Assembly (NCBI GenBank): GCA_965116565.1
Contig: OZ220699.1
Coordinates: 2,108,001-2,172,000 of the forward strand
Reading direction: 5' to 3'
Length of the DNA stretch: 64,000 nucleotides
Source of the DNA: Bin87 sp965116565
GTDB lineage: Bacteria; Chloroflexota; Dehalococcoidia; Lucifugimonadales; UBA3495
The notes below the pieces were generated by a model. It was not told the DNA's origin and searched no databases. It worked only from the letters and a program-made list of their open reading frames with translations. Made by a program: the position numbers and the translations under genes. How positions within the stretch are numbered: position 1 is the stretch's first letter; every line of letters begins with the position of its first letter. Of this stretch, positions 44,870 through 53,992 are shown in pieces.

Positions 44870-45131
44870 ACGATCGCCAATGTCGCTTGGCGTGTTCCAA
44901 CCAGGCAGTGGGAGCTACCTGCCGGATCAGATAAGGGCCTCTGCCAAAGCGCTTGCCTGCCTCGCGAGCAGCATCGCTGAACTCAGGATACACGCCTATC
45001 AAATCGGATCCACGCACCACGACCCACTGATTCGCATACTTGGATTCCAACTCGGGCCGCATTCGCTCGTAAGCGTCCATCTCACTTTTCAGCACAATGT
45101 GAGCGACGGAGGGCGCAGGGTCGTATTTCAT
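44856..45131 (-). CDS. Small hypothetical protein coupled to the protease
   Basis: About 91 residues (ATG 45131, or GTG 45134; GGAGG lies at the right distance from both). Helix-rich N-terminus (SEMDAYERMRPELESKYAN) and the strand WVVVRGSDLIGVYPEFSDA. This pattern occurs in small proteins often encoded beside clan AA proteases and toxin-antitoxin-like genes. It overlaps the following gene by 14 bases. The function is unknown. Confidence 0.65.
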   Translation of the reverse strand: MKYDPAPSVAHIVLKSEMDAYERMRPELESKYANQWVVVRGSDLIGVYPEFSDAAREAGKRFGRGPYLIRQVAPTAWLEHAKRHWRSYANG

Positions 45132-45218
45132 CACCAAAAATCCTCCTCCGCAGTGGAGTTGAGTCCCTCACCTTGCTCCCGGTTTCACCCTTGCATCATA
45201 CCACCGGCGGGTACATCC

Positions 45219-45896
45219 TTACCCCTCGTCGTGCCACCGTAGCCCGTGATAGTTCGCTTCCCAAAACTGGTACTCGTACCGGAGCGTCGTCCGGAATATG
45301 CGCTCCACGTTGGCCCTCTTTTCCGCGCTCGCCCGTTCCCCAGCGGCGTTCAATCGCTCCGTAAACCAGTCGACCACACCACCCAGAACCTCGGGACTGT
45401 GGATATCGATCCACCCCTGGTACACCGCGTTGTTCGGCCGCGCCCCCGAATTGATCAGCCGCTCCGCCCAGTCCATGTACGTACCCTCTGTGACGTAGAA
45501 CAGCGCGACCAGGTCGTCCAGGTCCCCCTCCAGCGCGGTACGCACCATGAAGTCCCCGAAAGCCTGCGTCACCGGATTGGCCTCAGTGCTGTGGTATTGT
45601 TCGGCCGTAACCCCCAGATCGTGAAAACCGTTCAGGAACAGGTCGTTCTCGGCTGACAGGAAATTCGTCAGGAACCCATTGAGAATCTTTCCCGCCTCGT
45701 AGTCCGGCGAGGCCTTGGCGATCGCGATGGACGTCAGCTTGACCAGGTCCGCGCAGAAAACGTAGTCCTGCCGAAAGTAGCCGCGGAACTTTTCAATGTC
45801 CAGGCTGCCGTCGCCCATCTCCACCACGAACGGATGGTTGACCATTCCCTCCCATTGGTCGTGATATTTGGCGCGCAAATCTTCGACGAATGACAT
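45219..45896 (-). CDS. TenA/thiaminase II-like protein
   Basis: 225 residues of the haem-oxygenase-like helical fold of TenA. HPFVVEMGDGSLDIEKFRGY then FRQDYVFCADLV, and the C-terminal RYEYQFWEANYHG with its conserved Glu. In TenA a Cys lies in ALLPC-FW-type sequence. Here the same place reads ALFYVTEGTYM, without Cys, as in TenA-E-like members. Hydrolysis of thiamin breakdown products by the usual Cys mechanism is therefore doubtful. No TPP riboswitch was found upstream. Confidence 0.8.
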   Translation of the reverse strand: MSFVEDLRAKYHDQWEGMVNHPFVVEMGDGSLDIEKFRGYFRQDYVFCADLVKLTSIAIAKASPDYEAGKILNGFLTNFLSAENDLFLNGFHDLGVTAEQYHSTEANPVTQAFGDFMVRTALEGDLDDLVALFYVTEGTYMDWAERLINSGARPNNAVYQGWIDIHSPEVLGGVVDWFTERLNAAGERASAEKRANVERIFRTTLRYEYQFWEANYHGLRWHDEG

Positions 45897-46027
45897 ACTA
45901 CCCCCAATTCGTTACGTGGACTGAGCAACACACCGCACTGCCATGGCCGGAACCGCCGGCAAACCACAAGGTCAAGCTACCGAGCGACCCACGGGGCCCT
46001 TCGATTATCCGCATACGCCGACGTGGT

Positions 46028-46054
46028 CCGCTCATGGTGGGCTTGTCGAACCAC
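46028..46054. repeat. Intergenic repeat, ccgctcatgg type, copy 2
   Basis: ccgctcatggtgggcttg followed by tcgaaccac matches the string at 40754-40781. The surrounding 260 bases (45897-46158) carry no supported gene. Confidence 0.6.
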
Positions 46055-46158
46055 AAGCGGTCGGTGGGTGAGAGCGCATTCTTGCCGAAGTCACTGCCGA
46101 GCAACTGGACTGTCGGAATTCCCCGGTGAACCCGGAATCCGAACCGATGCGGCGGCGA

Positions 46159-46593
46159 TCACACCGATTCGGCCAGGCACCCAAAGAACCGGTCCAACAT
46201 GCCCTTGGCTACCGACCCCATCATGCGTTGCCCAACCCGCGCCACCGCCCCGCCCACCTGGCTGTCCGCATCCACATGCACCGTTGTCCCGCCGTCGCCC
46301 GACGGTGTGAGCGTGACCGTCGACGTGCCGTTGGCGAAGCCCAGGTTGCCCGACCCCTCGATGGTCATCGTGTACGACTTCGGCGGGTCCAGGTCCGACA
46401 GGGCCACCGTGGCCGTGTAGTTCCCGCTCACCGGCCCGACCCGCACCGTCGCCACCGCGCGGTAGCGGTCCGGCCCGTCGGATTCGATGCCGCGGCAACC
46501 GGGAATGCACCCAGCCAGCACGTCGGGATTCATCAACGCCTCCCAGACGGCCTGCGGAGGCTTGGCAAAACTGTAATCGCCCGAAAGTTGCAT
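46159..46593 (-). CDS. SRPBCC/CoxG-like protein
   Basis: 144 residues from ATG 46593. The fold pattern SGDYSFAKPPQAVWEALMNP, then VLAGCIPGC and GPVSGNYTATVALSDLDPP is that of carbon-monoxide-dehydrogenase subunit G-like proteins. CoxG anchors CO dehydrogenase to the membrane, but no coxL/M/S genes are in view and the C-terminal hydrophobic anchor is short. It could bind a small lipid or ligand instead. It follows the amidase gene by 23 bases. Confidence 0.85.
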   Translation of the reverse strand: MQLSGDYSFAKPPQAVWEALMNPDVLAGCIPGCRGIESDGPDRYRAVATVRVGPVSGNYTATVALSDLDPPKSYTMTIEGSGNLGFANGTSTVTLTPSGDGGTTVHVDADSQVGGAVARVGQRMMGSVAKGMLDRFFGCLAESV

Positions 46594-46616
46594 GGTGGCC
46601 TGATTATAGCAGTCGG

Positions 46617-47876
46617 CTACCGCCCGTCCGCCAGCAGCAGCGCGTTCATCAGCACCTGCGCTCCGTTCGCGCAGTCCTGCGGCTCGCTGAACTCCCCGGG
46701 CGCGTGGCTGATCCCGTCCACGCTGGGCACGAAGATCATCGCCGCCGGCGTGATCGACGCGATGGCCTGGGCATCGTGGCCCGCCCCGCTCGGCAGGCTG
46801 ATGTGCGCCAGCCCCGCTGCCTCGGCGGCGTCGGCCACCAGATGCTGCATGTTGTCCGAAATGGGCACCGCCGGCGTGTTCCTCTGTGCTGTCACCGTGA
46901 TGCCCACCCGCTCGGCGTGGCCCACCTCCTCGGCGGTGCGGCGCAGTTCCACCTCGGCGGCCGCCAGCGATTCCATCCGCTCGTCCCGGAACTCCACGCC
47001 CATCTGCACCCGACCCGGTATCACGTTGCCCGCGTTGGGATGCACGTCCATGCTCCCGACTGTGCCCACCCGGCAGATCTCCATCTCGCCGGCGATGCTC
47101 CGCACCTTCAGCGCGATCTGCGCCGCCGCCGACATTGCGTCTCGCCGCAGCGCCATTGGCGTGGTGCCCGCGTGGTTCGCCTCGCCCACGATGTCCACGT
47201 GGTAAACCGATCGCCCCGTGATTCCCGTCACAACCCCGATGGGATACCCGCCCCGGTGCATCGTCGGCCCCTGCTCGATGTGCAACTCCAGGTAGCACGC
47301 CAACTCGTCGGGGCGCCGGCGCGCTTCCTCGACATGCGAGATGTTGCCGCCGATGTCCGGCAGTCGCGATGTCAGCGTGGCCCCGTCGTCCGCCACCGCC
47401 GCGAAGTCCTCCGCTTCCCACAGTCCGGCCACCGCCCGGCTGCCCAGCAGCCACCGGTGAAAGCTAGTTCCCTCCTCGTTGGTGAACACCATCACTTCCA
47501 GCGGGTGCCGCGTGGTCTGCCCCGCGTCGCGCAGCGCCTCGACGACCTCGATGGCGGCGATCACCCCTAACGCTCCGTCATATTGGCCGCCCGCCGGCAC
47601 GGTATCCGTGTGCGACCCCATCGCGATCGCCGGCAGCGTCGCGCCACTGCCCTCGACCCTGCCGATGATGTTCCCGGCGGCGTCGACTCGCACCGACATT
47701 CCGGCCCGTCGCATCAACTCCATCACGTAGTCCCTGCCCGCCACGTCCAGCGGCGAGAACGCCACCCTCTGCATGCCCTCGTCGGTGTTCCCAATCCGCC
47801 CAAGAGCCGTCAGGTTGTCGTTGAGCCGCGCCGCGTTGATGCCCGCGGCCCCTGCTTGCGGTGCTGGTGTTGTCAT
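46617..47876 (-). CDS. M20-family hydantoinase/carbamoylase-type amidase
   Basis: 419 residues. Dizinc ligands are seen in GSHTDTVPAGGQYDGALGV, FTNEEGTSF, LHIEQGP and SGAGHDAQAIA. The SVYHVDIVGEANHAGTTPM insert is the dimerisation domain typical of N-carbamoyl-amino-acid hydrolases and allantoate amidohydrolase. It hydrolyses carbamoyl or ureido compounds. It is preceded by an AGGGGAC site. The CoxG-like gene after it may be in the same transcript. Confidence 0.92.
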   Translation of the reverse strand: MTTPAPQAGAAGINAARLNDNLTALGRIGNTDEGMQRVAFSPLDVAGRDYVMELMRRAGMSVRVDAAGNIIGRVEGSGATLPAIAMGSHTDTVPAGGQYDGALGVIAAIEVVEALRDAGQTTRHPLEVMVFTNEEGTSFHRWLLGSRAVAGLWEAEDFAAVADDGATLTSRLPDIGGNISHVEEARRRPDELACYLELHIEQGPTMHRGGYPIGVVTGITGRSVYHVDIVGEANHAGTTPMALRRDAMSAAAQIALKVRSIAGEMEICRVGTVGSMDVHPNAGNVIPGRVQMGVEFRDERMESLAAAEVELRRTAEEVGHAERVGITVTAQRNTPAVPISDNMQHLVADAAEAAGLAHISLPSGAGHDAQAIASITPAAMIFVPSVDGISHAPGEFSEPQDCANGAQVLMNALLLADGR

Positions 47877-47926
47877 TTTCAGTCCCCTTGCTGACGTGCC
47901 CCGGGCTCGCGCGCTCCGAGCTGACT

Positions 47927-48550
47927 CTATTCAGGCTGGCTTGCTCCGGGCCCTCTGAAAGGACTCTCAAAATGCTCGCCCATTTTCAGGCTCCCGAGCA
48001 CGTCGTTCCACACGGTGTTGGCCCGCTCGGTGTCTTCCGGCCAGTAACTCAGCGTGAGCAACGCGTGGATGGATTGCTCCGCGTGGCGGGTCACCGCCAT
48101 TCGGGCAAAGGCCGGTCGTTTTTCAACCTTGTCGATGAATTCTGTCTGAACCCACGCCATCTCCAACTCGCCCAGTTTGATCGCTATCGGCGACCCGACT
48201 TTCGTCGCGTCCTGTTTGCGTTTCTTGCCCTTTCGCCCGCTCGACATCCCGTCGGCGCGGTCCGAGGTTACACTCTTGATCAGTTGTCCCAATGGCAGTC
48301 CGCTCCAGTCCACCCTGTACCCGCCGGCTCCGACGTACATCACGGAGACTTCCAGGCTCATGTTGTCGTTTGGCGGCTCGCCGTCCAGCAACTTGACGGA
48401 CTTCATGGATGGATCAAGCACCCATTCCTCCGGGATCTCAAACCGCAACGCGCCGCGGTCCGCCACGAACACCTTGTTCCCGGGCCTGGCCGTCCAACCG
48501 TGGTTCTCCGGAAGCCGGAATATCTGCCGGTCCCACTTTTCACTCGCCAT
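47927..48550 (-). CDS. Conserved-looking hypothetical protein
   Basis: 207 residues with no motif I recognise. WTARPGNKVFVADRGALRFE and IPEEWVLDP form a beta-rich start, followed by a lysine-rich loop (GRKGKKRKQD, about 103-115) and a helical C-terminus (RANTVWNDVLGSLKMGEHFE). No signal or TM is seen. Composition is normal for the genome. It may be a secretion- or defence-related beta domain, but nothing identifies it. Confidence 0.6.
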   Translation of the reverse strand: MASEKWDRQIFRLPENHGWTARPGNKVFVADRGALRFEIPEEWVLDPSMKSVKLLDGEPPNDNMSLEVSVMYVGAGGYRVDWSGLPLGQLIKSVTSDRADGMSSGRKGKKRKQDATKVGSPIAIKLGELEMAWVQTEFIDKVEKRPAFARMAVTRHAEQSIHALLTLSYWPEDTERANTVWNDVLGSLKMGEHFESPFRGPGASQPE

Positions 48551-48646
48551 CTCAACCCGCCTCGGTTCTTGGATCGGACAATATTGCCGGCATTATATCC
48601 GATGGGCCGACTCTCGGCGCCGTTCCCAAGCCGGCCGATCTTTGCC

Positions 48647-49468
48647 TTAACCGTTCCCGCTGTCCAGGTCCCGCCGCTGGAACACGACCAGCATCAGCCA
48701 GCAGAACGCGCCGATGTACGCCAGCAGCGCCGGTAGGAAAAAGACCGCGCTCAGGTCATCGCCGCCCGCCAGGCCGGTGGACGCGCCGTGCAATGTCCAT
48801 CGCAGGTATGCACCCAGCGAAACGTCCCACAGCAGTTCGGCCACCGCCCTCGCGATCGGAAACCCCACCGTTTCAACCATGACAACGCCGATGCCAACCC
48901 CGACTCCGAACGCCGTCGATCTCCCTACCACGCACAGCAGCGCTCCCAGCGCCAGGTAAGCCACCGCCGCCGGCCACGAAGCCGCGAATTTGGCTGCGAC
49001 CTCACCCCATCCCCCGGATGAGCCAGGTAACAGCGCCGCCGCCCCCGCGGTGTCTTGGCCAAAAGCCAAACCCACCACCGACGCGACCACCCAGGCCACC
49101 AACCATACGGCCAGCAGCACGCCGCCTCCCATCGTTACCTTGGTCAGCATCAACCGGCTTGCGGGCATGCCCCGCGCTAGGCTCGACCTCCAGGTGCCCC
49201 AACCGAACTCTCCCCCGAAAATGAACCCCGCCAACACCACTCCCAGGAAAGGCGCCAGCGAGGACAGCACTTGCGACACCGCATCGGGAAACCTGTGGGG
49301 CGGCAGTGAATCGCCCAGAAATGGAACGAACCTCATCGCCGCCGTTATCGCCAGCGTCGCTGCCACCGCCAGACCCAGGATCGCCAAAATTGCCCAGAAC
49401 CCGAAGCGCCGACTCAGGCGAAACCACTCCCACCGCAGCAGGTTGACGTACGTCATCGCCGTCGCCAT
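48647..49468 (-). CDS. ABC-2-type permease
   Basis: 273 residues with six hydrophobic helices (WAILAILGLAVAATLAITAA near the start). The first extracytoplasmic loop and GEFGWGTWRSSLARGMPA are typical of ABC-2 membrane subunits. Its ATG overlaps the ATPase stop by one base (TGATG), so the two are translated together. It may export a drug, lipid or peptide; unknown. Confidence 0.85.
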   Translation of the reverse strand: MATAMTYVNLLRWEWFRLSRRFGFWAILAILGLAVAATLAITAAMRFVPFLGDSLPPHRFPDAVSQVLSSLAPFLGVVLAGFIFGGEFGWGTWRSSLARGMPASRLMLTKVTMGGGVLLAVWLVAWVVASVVGLAFGQDTAGAAALLPGSSGGWGEVAAKFAASWPAAVAYLALGALLCVVGRSTAFGVGVGIGVVMVETVGFPIARAVAELLWDVSLGAYLRWTLHGASTGLAGGDDLSAVFFLPALLAYIGAFCWLMLVVFQRRDLDSGNG

Positions 49469-50424
49469 CAGTCTCCTTGCTCCGCGTTTCCGGTTACCTC
49501 TAGGAACCCTTCTTCAAGGGACGACCCGGATGGAGCCATCTCAGCGATATATATCTCTGCCTGAGCCAATTCCCTGCTTATTTTCCACTCGGTCCCGGGT
49601 GCCGCTGAAATTTTCAGCCCGTCGTCTGACTCGCCGCCCATCGTCCATCCCGCATCCTCCAGCAGCGCCTTCGCCCTGCTGTCGTCGGTGGTGCGAATCC
49701 GCACCTGGGACTTGCCGGATATTTCCGTCACCGGTCCGGAGTACAGCAGCTTTCCCCTCGCCATCACCGCCACGTGGTCGCACACCTGCTCCACCTCGTT
49801 CAGCAGATGACTCGCCAGGATCACAGTCCTCGGCTCGCCGTCCGCCGTTTTGTCGCCACCGGCCAGCGCCCGTATCAATTCACGCACCTCTATGATCCCG
49901 GCCGGGTCCAACCCGTTGGTCGGCTCATCCAGGATCAGCAACTCCGGATCTCCAATCAGCGTCGCCGCGATCCCCAGCCGCTGTTTCATGCCCGTGGAAC
50001 ACGCGCGGAATTTCCGCTGCGCCGCGTCGCCGTCCAGGTTGACCAATTCCAGCAGCCTGTCGATCTCCTCGTCGCCGCCGTCGGAACCGTAAATCCCCTG
50101 TAGGCATTTCAGGTTGTTGCGGCACGACAGGTACGGCCAGAAGATCGGCCGCTCGATCATGACGCCCATCCGGCGCCGCGCCTGCTGCCGGCCTGATCCC
50201 GACTCACCCAGCAATGTGATCTCGCCGTCCGTGGAATTGAGGAACCCTGCCAGCATCGACAGCAGCGTCGTCTTGCCGGACCCGTTCGGCCCCAGCAATC
50301 CGAACACGCCGCCCGTCGGGATGGCGAGATCCACGCCGTCCACCGCCCGCACCCGCCGGAAGTGTTTGCTGAGACCAACCACCTCGACGGCTGGCCCCCT
50401 CTCTTCGGGCGAAACGGCAGCCAT
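49468..50424 (-). CDS. ABC transporter ATPase
   Basis: 318 residues from ATG 50424, which overlaps the stop of the FAD oxidoreductase gene by one base (TGATG). Walker A GPNGSGKTTLL, signature ACSTGMKQRLG, Walker B LLILDEPTNGLDP and switch His in ILASHLLNEV are complete. The last 80 residues form the usual DrrA-type C-terminal extension. It powers the permease that follows. Confidence 0.92.
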   Translation of the reverse strand: MAAVSPEERGPAVEVVGLSKHFRRVRAVDGVDLAIPTGGVFGLLGPNGSGKTTLLSMLAGFLNSTDGEITLLGESGSGRQQARRRMGVMIERPIFWPYLSCRNNLKCLQGIYGSDGGDEEIDRLLELVNLDGDAAQRKFRACSTGMKQRLGIAATLIGDPELLILDEPTNGLDPAGIIEVRELIRALAGGDKTADGEPRTVILASHLLNEVEQVCDHVAVMARGKLLYSGPVTEISGKSQVRIRTTDDSRAKALLEDAGWTMGGESDDGLKISAAPGTEWKISRELAQAEIYIAEMAPSGSSLEEGFLEVTGNAEQGD

Positions 50425-51626
50425 CACACCAGGACGACGAACTCGTAGCCCGCGTTGTTGTGCGACCCATCCGCGAATCTGCCGAATCGCAATGGGGATA
50501 TGTCCATGGTGGTGGCCTCGCCGTAGCCGATCAGCTCCGCCATCAACACCCCCACCATCGGCGAAAGCTTGAATCCGTGCCCGCTGAAACCGGTGCACAG
50601 GTACAGTCCGTCAATGCCCTCGATCCGGTCCATGATCGGGTGCGAGTCCGGCGTGTTGGTGTACAGTCCGGCGTATCCCGCAGCCAACTCGGCGTCCGCG
50701 ATCGGCGGGATGCGACGCGCCAGCCGCTGCCACACATCCTGGATGAACCCGGGGCTGGCTCTCTGCGCGAAAACCTCGGGATCCTCCACCACGTCGGAGT
50801 GGTTGCCGTTGCCCACCAGCGTCAGGTCTTCCCCCTCTGGCCTGAAGTAGATGCGGTTGCTGATGTCCGCCCCACCCGGGTGATGCGGCACCAGGTCCAG
50901 CGGCCGCCGGAAATGCAGCACCTCGTGCCGTGTAGCCGCCAGCGGCGCGTCAACGCCGTGGGCTGCCAGAAACCTCGCCGACCACGGCCCCGTCGCAACC
51001 ACCGCGATACCCGTTTCAATGCGCGTGCCGTCGGCAGTTTGGACCGCCGTTACCCGGCTGCCGTCCTCGCTGGTCTCAATCTCCGTAGCGGGAGCCTGCA
51101 ACCGTATGGTCACGCCCTCCGAGCGGGCCCGCGTCGCGTATGCGTACGCCGTCCCCGATGCGTCGGCGTGTCCTGAGTATGGTTCGTACGCGATCGCGGC
51201 AGCGTCCTCAACCGCAAAACCGGGCGCTAGCGCGGCGGCGTCTCCCGCGCTGATGATGTCCGTAATCACGCCCACCGACTGCTGCGTCGCGATATTGCTG
51301 CGAAATGCTCCCAGGTCATCCGCCCCGGCAAACACCAGGTACCCTGTCTCCACGTACCCGCAATCGCCGCCGATGAGTTCATCGAAGTTGCGAAAAATAT
51401 GCAGGCTTCGCCACGCCAATTCAGCATTCACCGCCGTCGAGTAGTGCATGCGGATTCCGGCGCTGCTGCGCCCCGTCGAGCCGCTCCCCAGCGTATCCCG
51501 CTCCAGCACGACAATCCGCCGCAATCCGTGCTGGCCCGCCGTCATTGCCAGGTTGCATGCGATGCTGCAACCCATCACCCCTCCGCCAATGACCACGACG
51601 TCGGCGGTTTCCGTCGTCGTGGTCAT
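50424..51626 (-). CDS. FAD-dependent oxidoreductase (sarcosine oxidase/DAO family)
   Basis: 400 residues. The Rossmann start VVVIGGGVMGCSIACNLA binds FAD. The SGYAGLYTNTPDSHPIM and GLYLCTGFSGHGFKLSPMVG regions are typical of DAO-fold amine oxidases. It oxidises a secondary amine or N-methyl amino acid. It overlaps the upstream HEPN-like gene by four bases (ATGA) and the downstream ABC ATPase by one, a tightly coupled set of four genes. Confidence 0.9.
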   Translation of the reverse strand: MTTTTETADVVVIGGGVMGCSIACNLAMTAGQHGLRRIVVLERDTLGSGSTGRSSAGIRMHYSTAVNAELAWRSLHIFRNFDELIGGDCGYVETGYLVFAGADDLGAFRSNIATQQSVGVITDIISAGDAAALAPGFAVEDAAAIAYEPYSGHADASGTAYAYATRARSEGVTIRLQAPATEIETSEDGSRVTAVQTADGTRIETGIAVVATGPWSARFLAAHGVDAPLAATRHEVLHFRRPLDLVPHHPGGADISNRIYFRPEGEDLTLVGNGNHSDVVEDPEVFAQRASPGFIQDVWQRLARRIPPIADAELAAGYAGLYTNTPDSHPIMDRIEGIDGLYLCTGFSGHGFKLSPMVGVLMAELIGYGEATTMDISPLRFGRFADGSHNNAGYEFVVLV

Positions 51627-52114
51627 CTCGACGCTCGCTCCGTCCCAAATATTTCTTGCATCACGTCAATCGCCTCAGCGGTGCTGGCGGCCCTTCTGGA
51701 AACCGTTTCGTTCGGCAGGTCGTTTTCGTAAAAATGGATATGCAGGCTGTGGGCGGAGTTGGCTCCCATATCCAAAACGGCGCCGAGGTCGGGGTCTGAA
51801 CTTGACACTAGTGACGTGAGTTGTTCGGCTACTCGAAGAATGTTGGCGTGGCTTCGGACGCGCAATCGGTGATCGGCTGCGATCGCCTTGATGGTTTGTG
51901 TATAGGCGCCCCAGGACTTTTCTGCCACTTGGCGAAAATCCCGGCCTGCCAGGCTTTCTTGCACATGCTCACGATAGTGGGTCAGATTGTCACGATACGT
52001 CGCGGTGGACTCAGCGGCCTCAGCTTCGGTCAAGACAATGTCGGGCCGCCTTGGCAAGCCGGCCCGAATCGCCTCCGCTACCTGCTCCGCCGAAAATTCC
52101 GCTCGCTTCACCAT
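51623..52114 (-). CDS. PaREP1/HEPN-like small protein
   Basis: 163 residues from ATG 52114. The helical segment REHVQESLAGRDFRQVAEK and WGAYTQTIKAIAADH matches the PaREP1/HEPN-type pattern (aggregate of helices with EKxWGA). These small proteins are often found beside nucleotidyltransferases in toxin-antitoxin-like pairs, but none is here. It overlaps the FAD oxidoreductase by four bases, so it may be a regulatory partner of that enzyme. Confidence 0.6.
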   Translation of the reverse strand: MVKRAEFSAEQVAEAIRAGLPRRPDIVLTEAEAAESTATYRDNLTHYREHVQESLAGRDFRQVAEKSWGAYTQTIKAIAADHRLRVRSHANILRVAEQLTSLVSSSDPDLGAVLDMGANSAHSLHIHFYENDLPNETVSRRAASTAEAIDVMQEIFGTERASR

Positions 52115-52164
52115 GCCGGTTTCACTACCTCTCAATTACGATCATAGCATGGCCACCGGTTCAC

Positions 52165-52485
52165 TCATCCCCGGTCACGTGCCCGCCGCACCCGGAACGC
52201 AGCCCCGCGCTGTTTGCGCATCCACCTCAGAAATGACGCCACCCGTGGATTGGAGCGCAATAGCTTTACGCTGTACAACTCGTCCGCCAGGGTCGTCTCC
52301 GAAAACATGGCATGGACCTGCCGGTGGCAGGTGGAGCAAAGCCGCGCCGTGGGCCCGTGATTGCCGCCGCGCGCACGGGGCACCAGGTGGTGTACCGTGA
52401 ATCGCTCTACTTCCCGTTCACATAACGCGCAGCGCCCGTCATCCTCGTCCCGTCTCCTGACCAACGCGCCGTCCCGAGACAGCAT
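52165..52485 (-). CDS. HNH endonuclease
   Basis: 106 residues from ATG 52485 (a longer frame reaches 52611 but its leader is low-complexity and basic). CALCEREVERFTVHHLVPR then GGNHGPTARLCSTCHRQVH is a full HNH zinc/metal-finger core: C..C, HH, N and C..CH. It cuts DNA nonspecifically or with partner guidance. No mobile-element genes flank it. Confidence 0.85.
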   Translation of the reverse strand: MLSRDGALVRRRDEDDGRCALCEREVERFTVHHLVPRARGGNHGPTARLCSTCHRQVHAMFSETTLADELYSVKLLRSNPRVASFLRWMRKQRGAAFRVRRARDRG

Positions 52486-52555
52486 GTCTGTGCTCCCGGA
52501 GGCGGATGTCAGCGATGTCGTCTTGACCCCGCGCGAGCGGGTGCGGCCCCGTTTC

Positions 52556-53044
52556 CTAGCCACGTCCGCCCGCGCCCGAGGTGTCCAGGAACCTCCAGCC
52601 CGGCAGGTCAATCTGCCACTGAGCGTCCTCGTACAGCATCGGGATCATCAGGCCCGACATCAACGTGCTCTGCTTTACCACCGTTTCGTCCGTAACGCCG
52701 AAAGGCAAAAACACGAAAGCGTGCTGATCATCGACGTAACGCGTTGGTGCCGCCGCCAGGTCGGACAGATCCTCAAGTGGCCACAGCCGCAGCACCGTCG
52801 TCCGAAAGTCGTCCAGCAAAGAAGCCCGCATCGGATGGTTCGCGTCGTAGGCCGCCCGGTACGCCACCTGCATGTCTATGCTCAGCCGCGTGGCCCAGAC
52901 GCCCATGCGCATGCCCCGCGTTTCCTTGGACAGCATCGACCATGCCAGGTCCATGTCGCCGTCCCGTATGGACTCGGCGAACAGGCCGGCCCGTTGTCCC
53001 ACTTCGTCAGGTTCCTGGCTCCGGCGCTGTCCCGGCATTCGCAT
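52556..53044 (-). CDS. Hypothetical protein
   Basis: About 162 residues from the ATG at 53044, preceded by GGGAGGG (a start at 53104 is possible). Helix-strand mix (LFAESIRDGDMDLAWSMLS; DDQHAFVFLPFGVTDE) reminiscent of NTF2-like folds, but the similarity is vague. The frame reaches into the upstream basic leader of the HNH frame, not its core. I assign no function. Confidence 0.55.
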   Translation of the reverse strand: MRMPGQRRSQEPDEVGQRAGLFAESIRDGDMDLAWSMLSKETRGMRMGVWATRLSIDMQVAYRAAYDANHPMRASLLDDFRTTVLRLWPLEDLSDLAAAPTRYVDDQHAFVFLPFGVTDETVVKQSTLMSGLMIPMLYEDAQWQIDLPGWRFLDTSGAGGRG

Positions 53045-53120
53045 GATTCCGCCATCCCTCCCATTCAACATAACGCCCAGCGGCGTGACCGGAGTTCTCC
53101 TCATTCTAGGCGTAAATGGG

Positions 53121-53924
53121 TCATACCGGCAAACCGACGAACCGCTCCGGCATCGCGTCGGTCCTCACGTTGACCGTGTCCCCAACATGCACCGCGCCCG
53201 GTTTCTCCACGATCCCGTACACCCCGAAATAACCCGCCAACGCGTTGGGCCGATAACCGAGGATGGACCTGACGACTTCCGCGTCGGTCTCGCCCGACAC
53301 TGGGTCCTGGTCCACTATCGCGCAACGCGGGTCCGGAGCCAGAATGCGCACCACCGCGTCGCCCACCTCCATGGCGCGGTTCATCCATCCGTCTTCCTCG
53401 TGTGATTCGCACCCGTCCAGCAGCAACGTGGGTCGGAACCGGTCCGTGGCCAGGCACTCGTCGTCCGACATCCCCATTTCCGACGACAGCCGCTCCACCG
53501 ATGCTCTCGACAGCACCGACACCGGGAATTCGTCAAAAACCTGGCAGGGCAGGTCCGACATCATCAACAGCGCCGGTTGACCGCAGAACTCGCTGATCGC
53601 CTCCATCCAGTCGCCTTGCAGCGCCCGGCCTCGCACGCGACGACCCCACACTATTGTCCACACCGGTCTGTCAAGTTCCGGCCGACCTTCCACTACGCTC
53701 CCATCCGGGAACTCGATGCGCAGTTGCTCCGACACCGCGTCCCACGACGTCACCAGTTGTGCCAACCTGCCCACCTGCCGCCGGGTCAGCAACCGCCCGT
53801 GCTCGTTTACCAGGTAAAATCGCCTGTCGTTGGTGATTCCTCCCAATTCCAGGTCGACCGATTGCAGCGGTACCAGCGCCATCGACTTGACCGGCGCTAT
53901 GTTTATCTCGGCTACGGTAATCAC
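53121..53924 (-). CDS. MOSC-domain protein (YcbX-like)
   Basis: 267 residues. The N-terminal beta-barrel part (NIAPVKSMALVPLQSVDLE) and the MOSC part with LSVPVRP-like RPTLLLDGCE and GDAVVRILAPDPRCAIVDQD. MOSC proteins bind molybdenum cofactor or transfer sulfur; YcbX reduces N-hydroxylated compounds. The conserved Cys in DPRCAI is present. Stands alone. Confidence 0.9.
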   Translation of the reverse strand: MITVAEINIAPVKSMALVPLQSVDLELGGITNDRRFYLVNEHGRLLTRRQVGRLAQLVTSWDAVSEQLRIEFPDGSVVEGRPELDRPVWTIVWGRRVRGRALQGDWMEAISEFCGQPALLMMSDLPCQVFDEFPVSVLSRASVERLSSEMGMSDDECLATDRFRPTLLLDGCESHEEDGWMNRAMEVGDAVVRILAPDPRCAIVDQDPVSGETDAEVVRSILGYRPNALAGYFGVYGIVEKPGAVHVGDTVNVRTDAMPERFVGLPV

Positions 53925-53992
53925 GGCGCCTCCCAGGTCAACTGCGTGCGTGCTTTTGATGCATTCGTGTAGTGCGCATAATGATGGTCATG

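Noticed and set aside
45897..46158. TPP riboswitch before the TenA-like gene
   Set aside because: No ctgaga-type or other conserved TPP riboswitch core was found on the minus strand.
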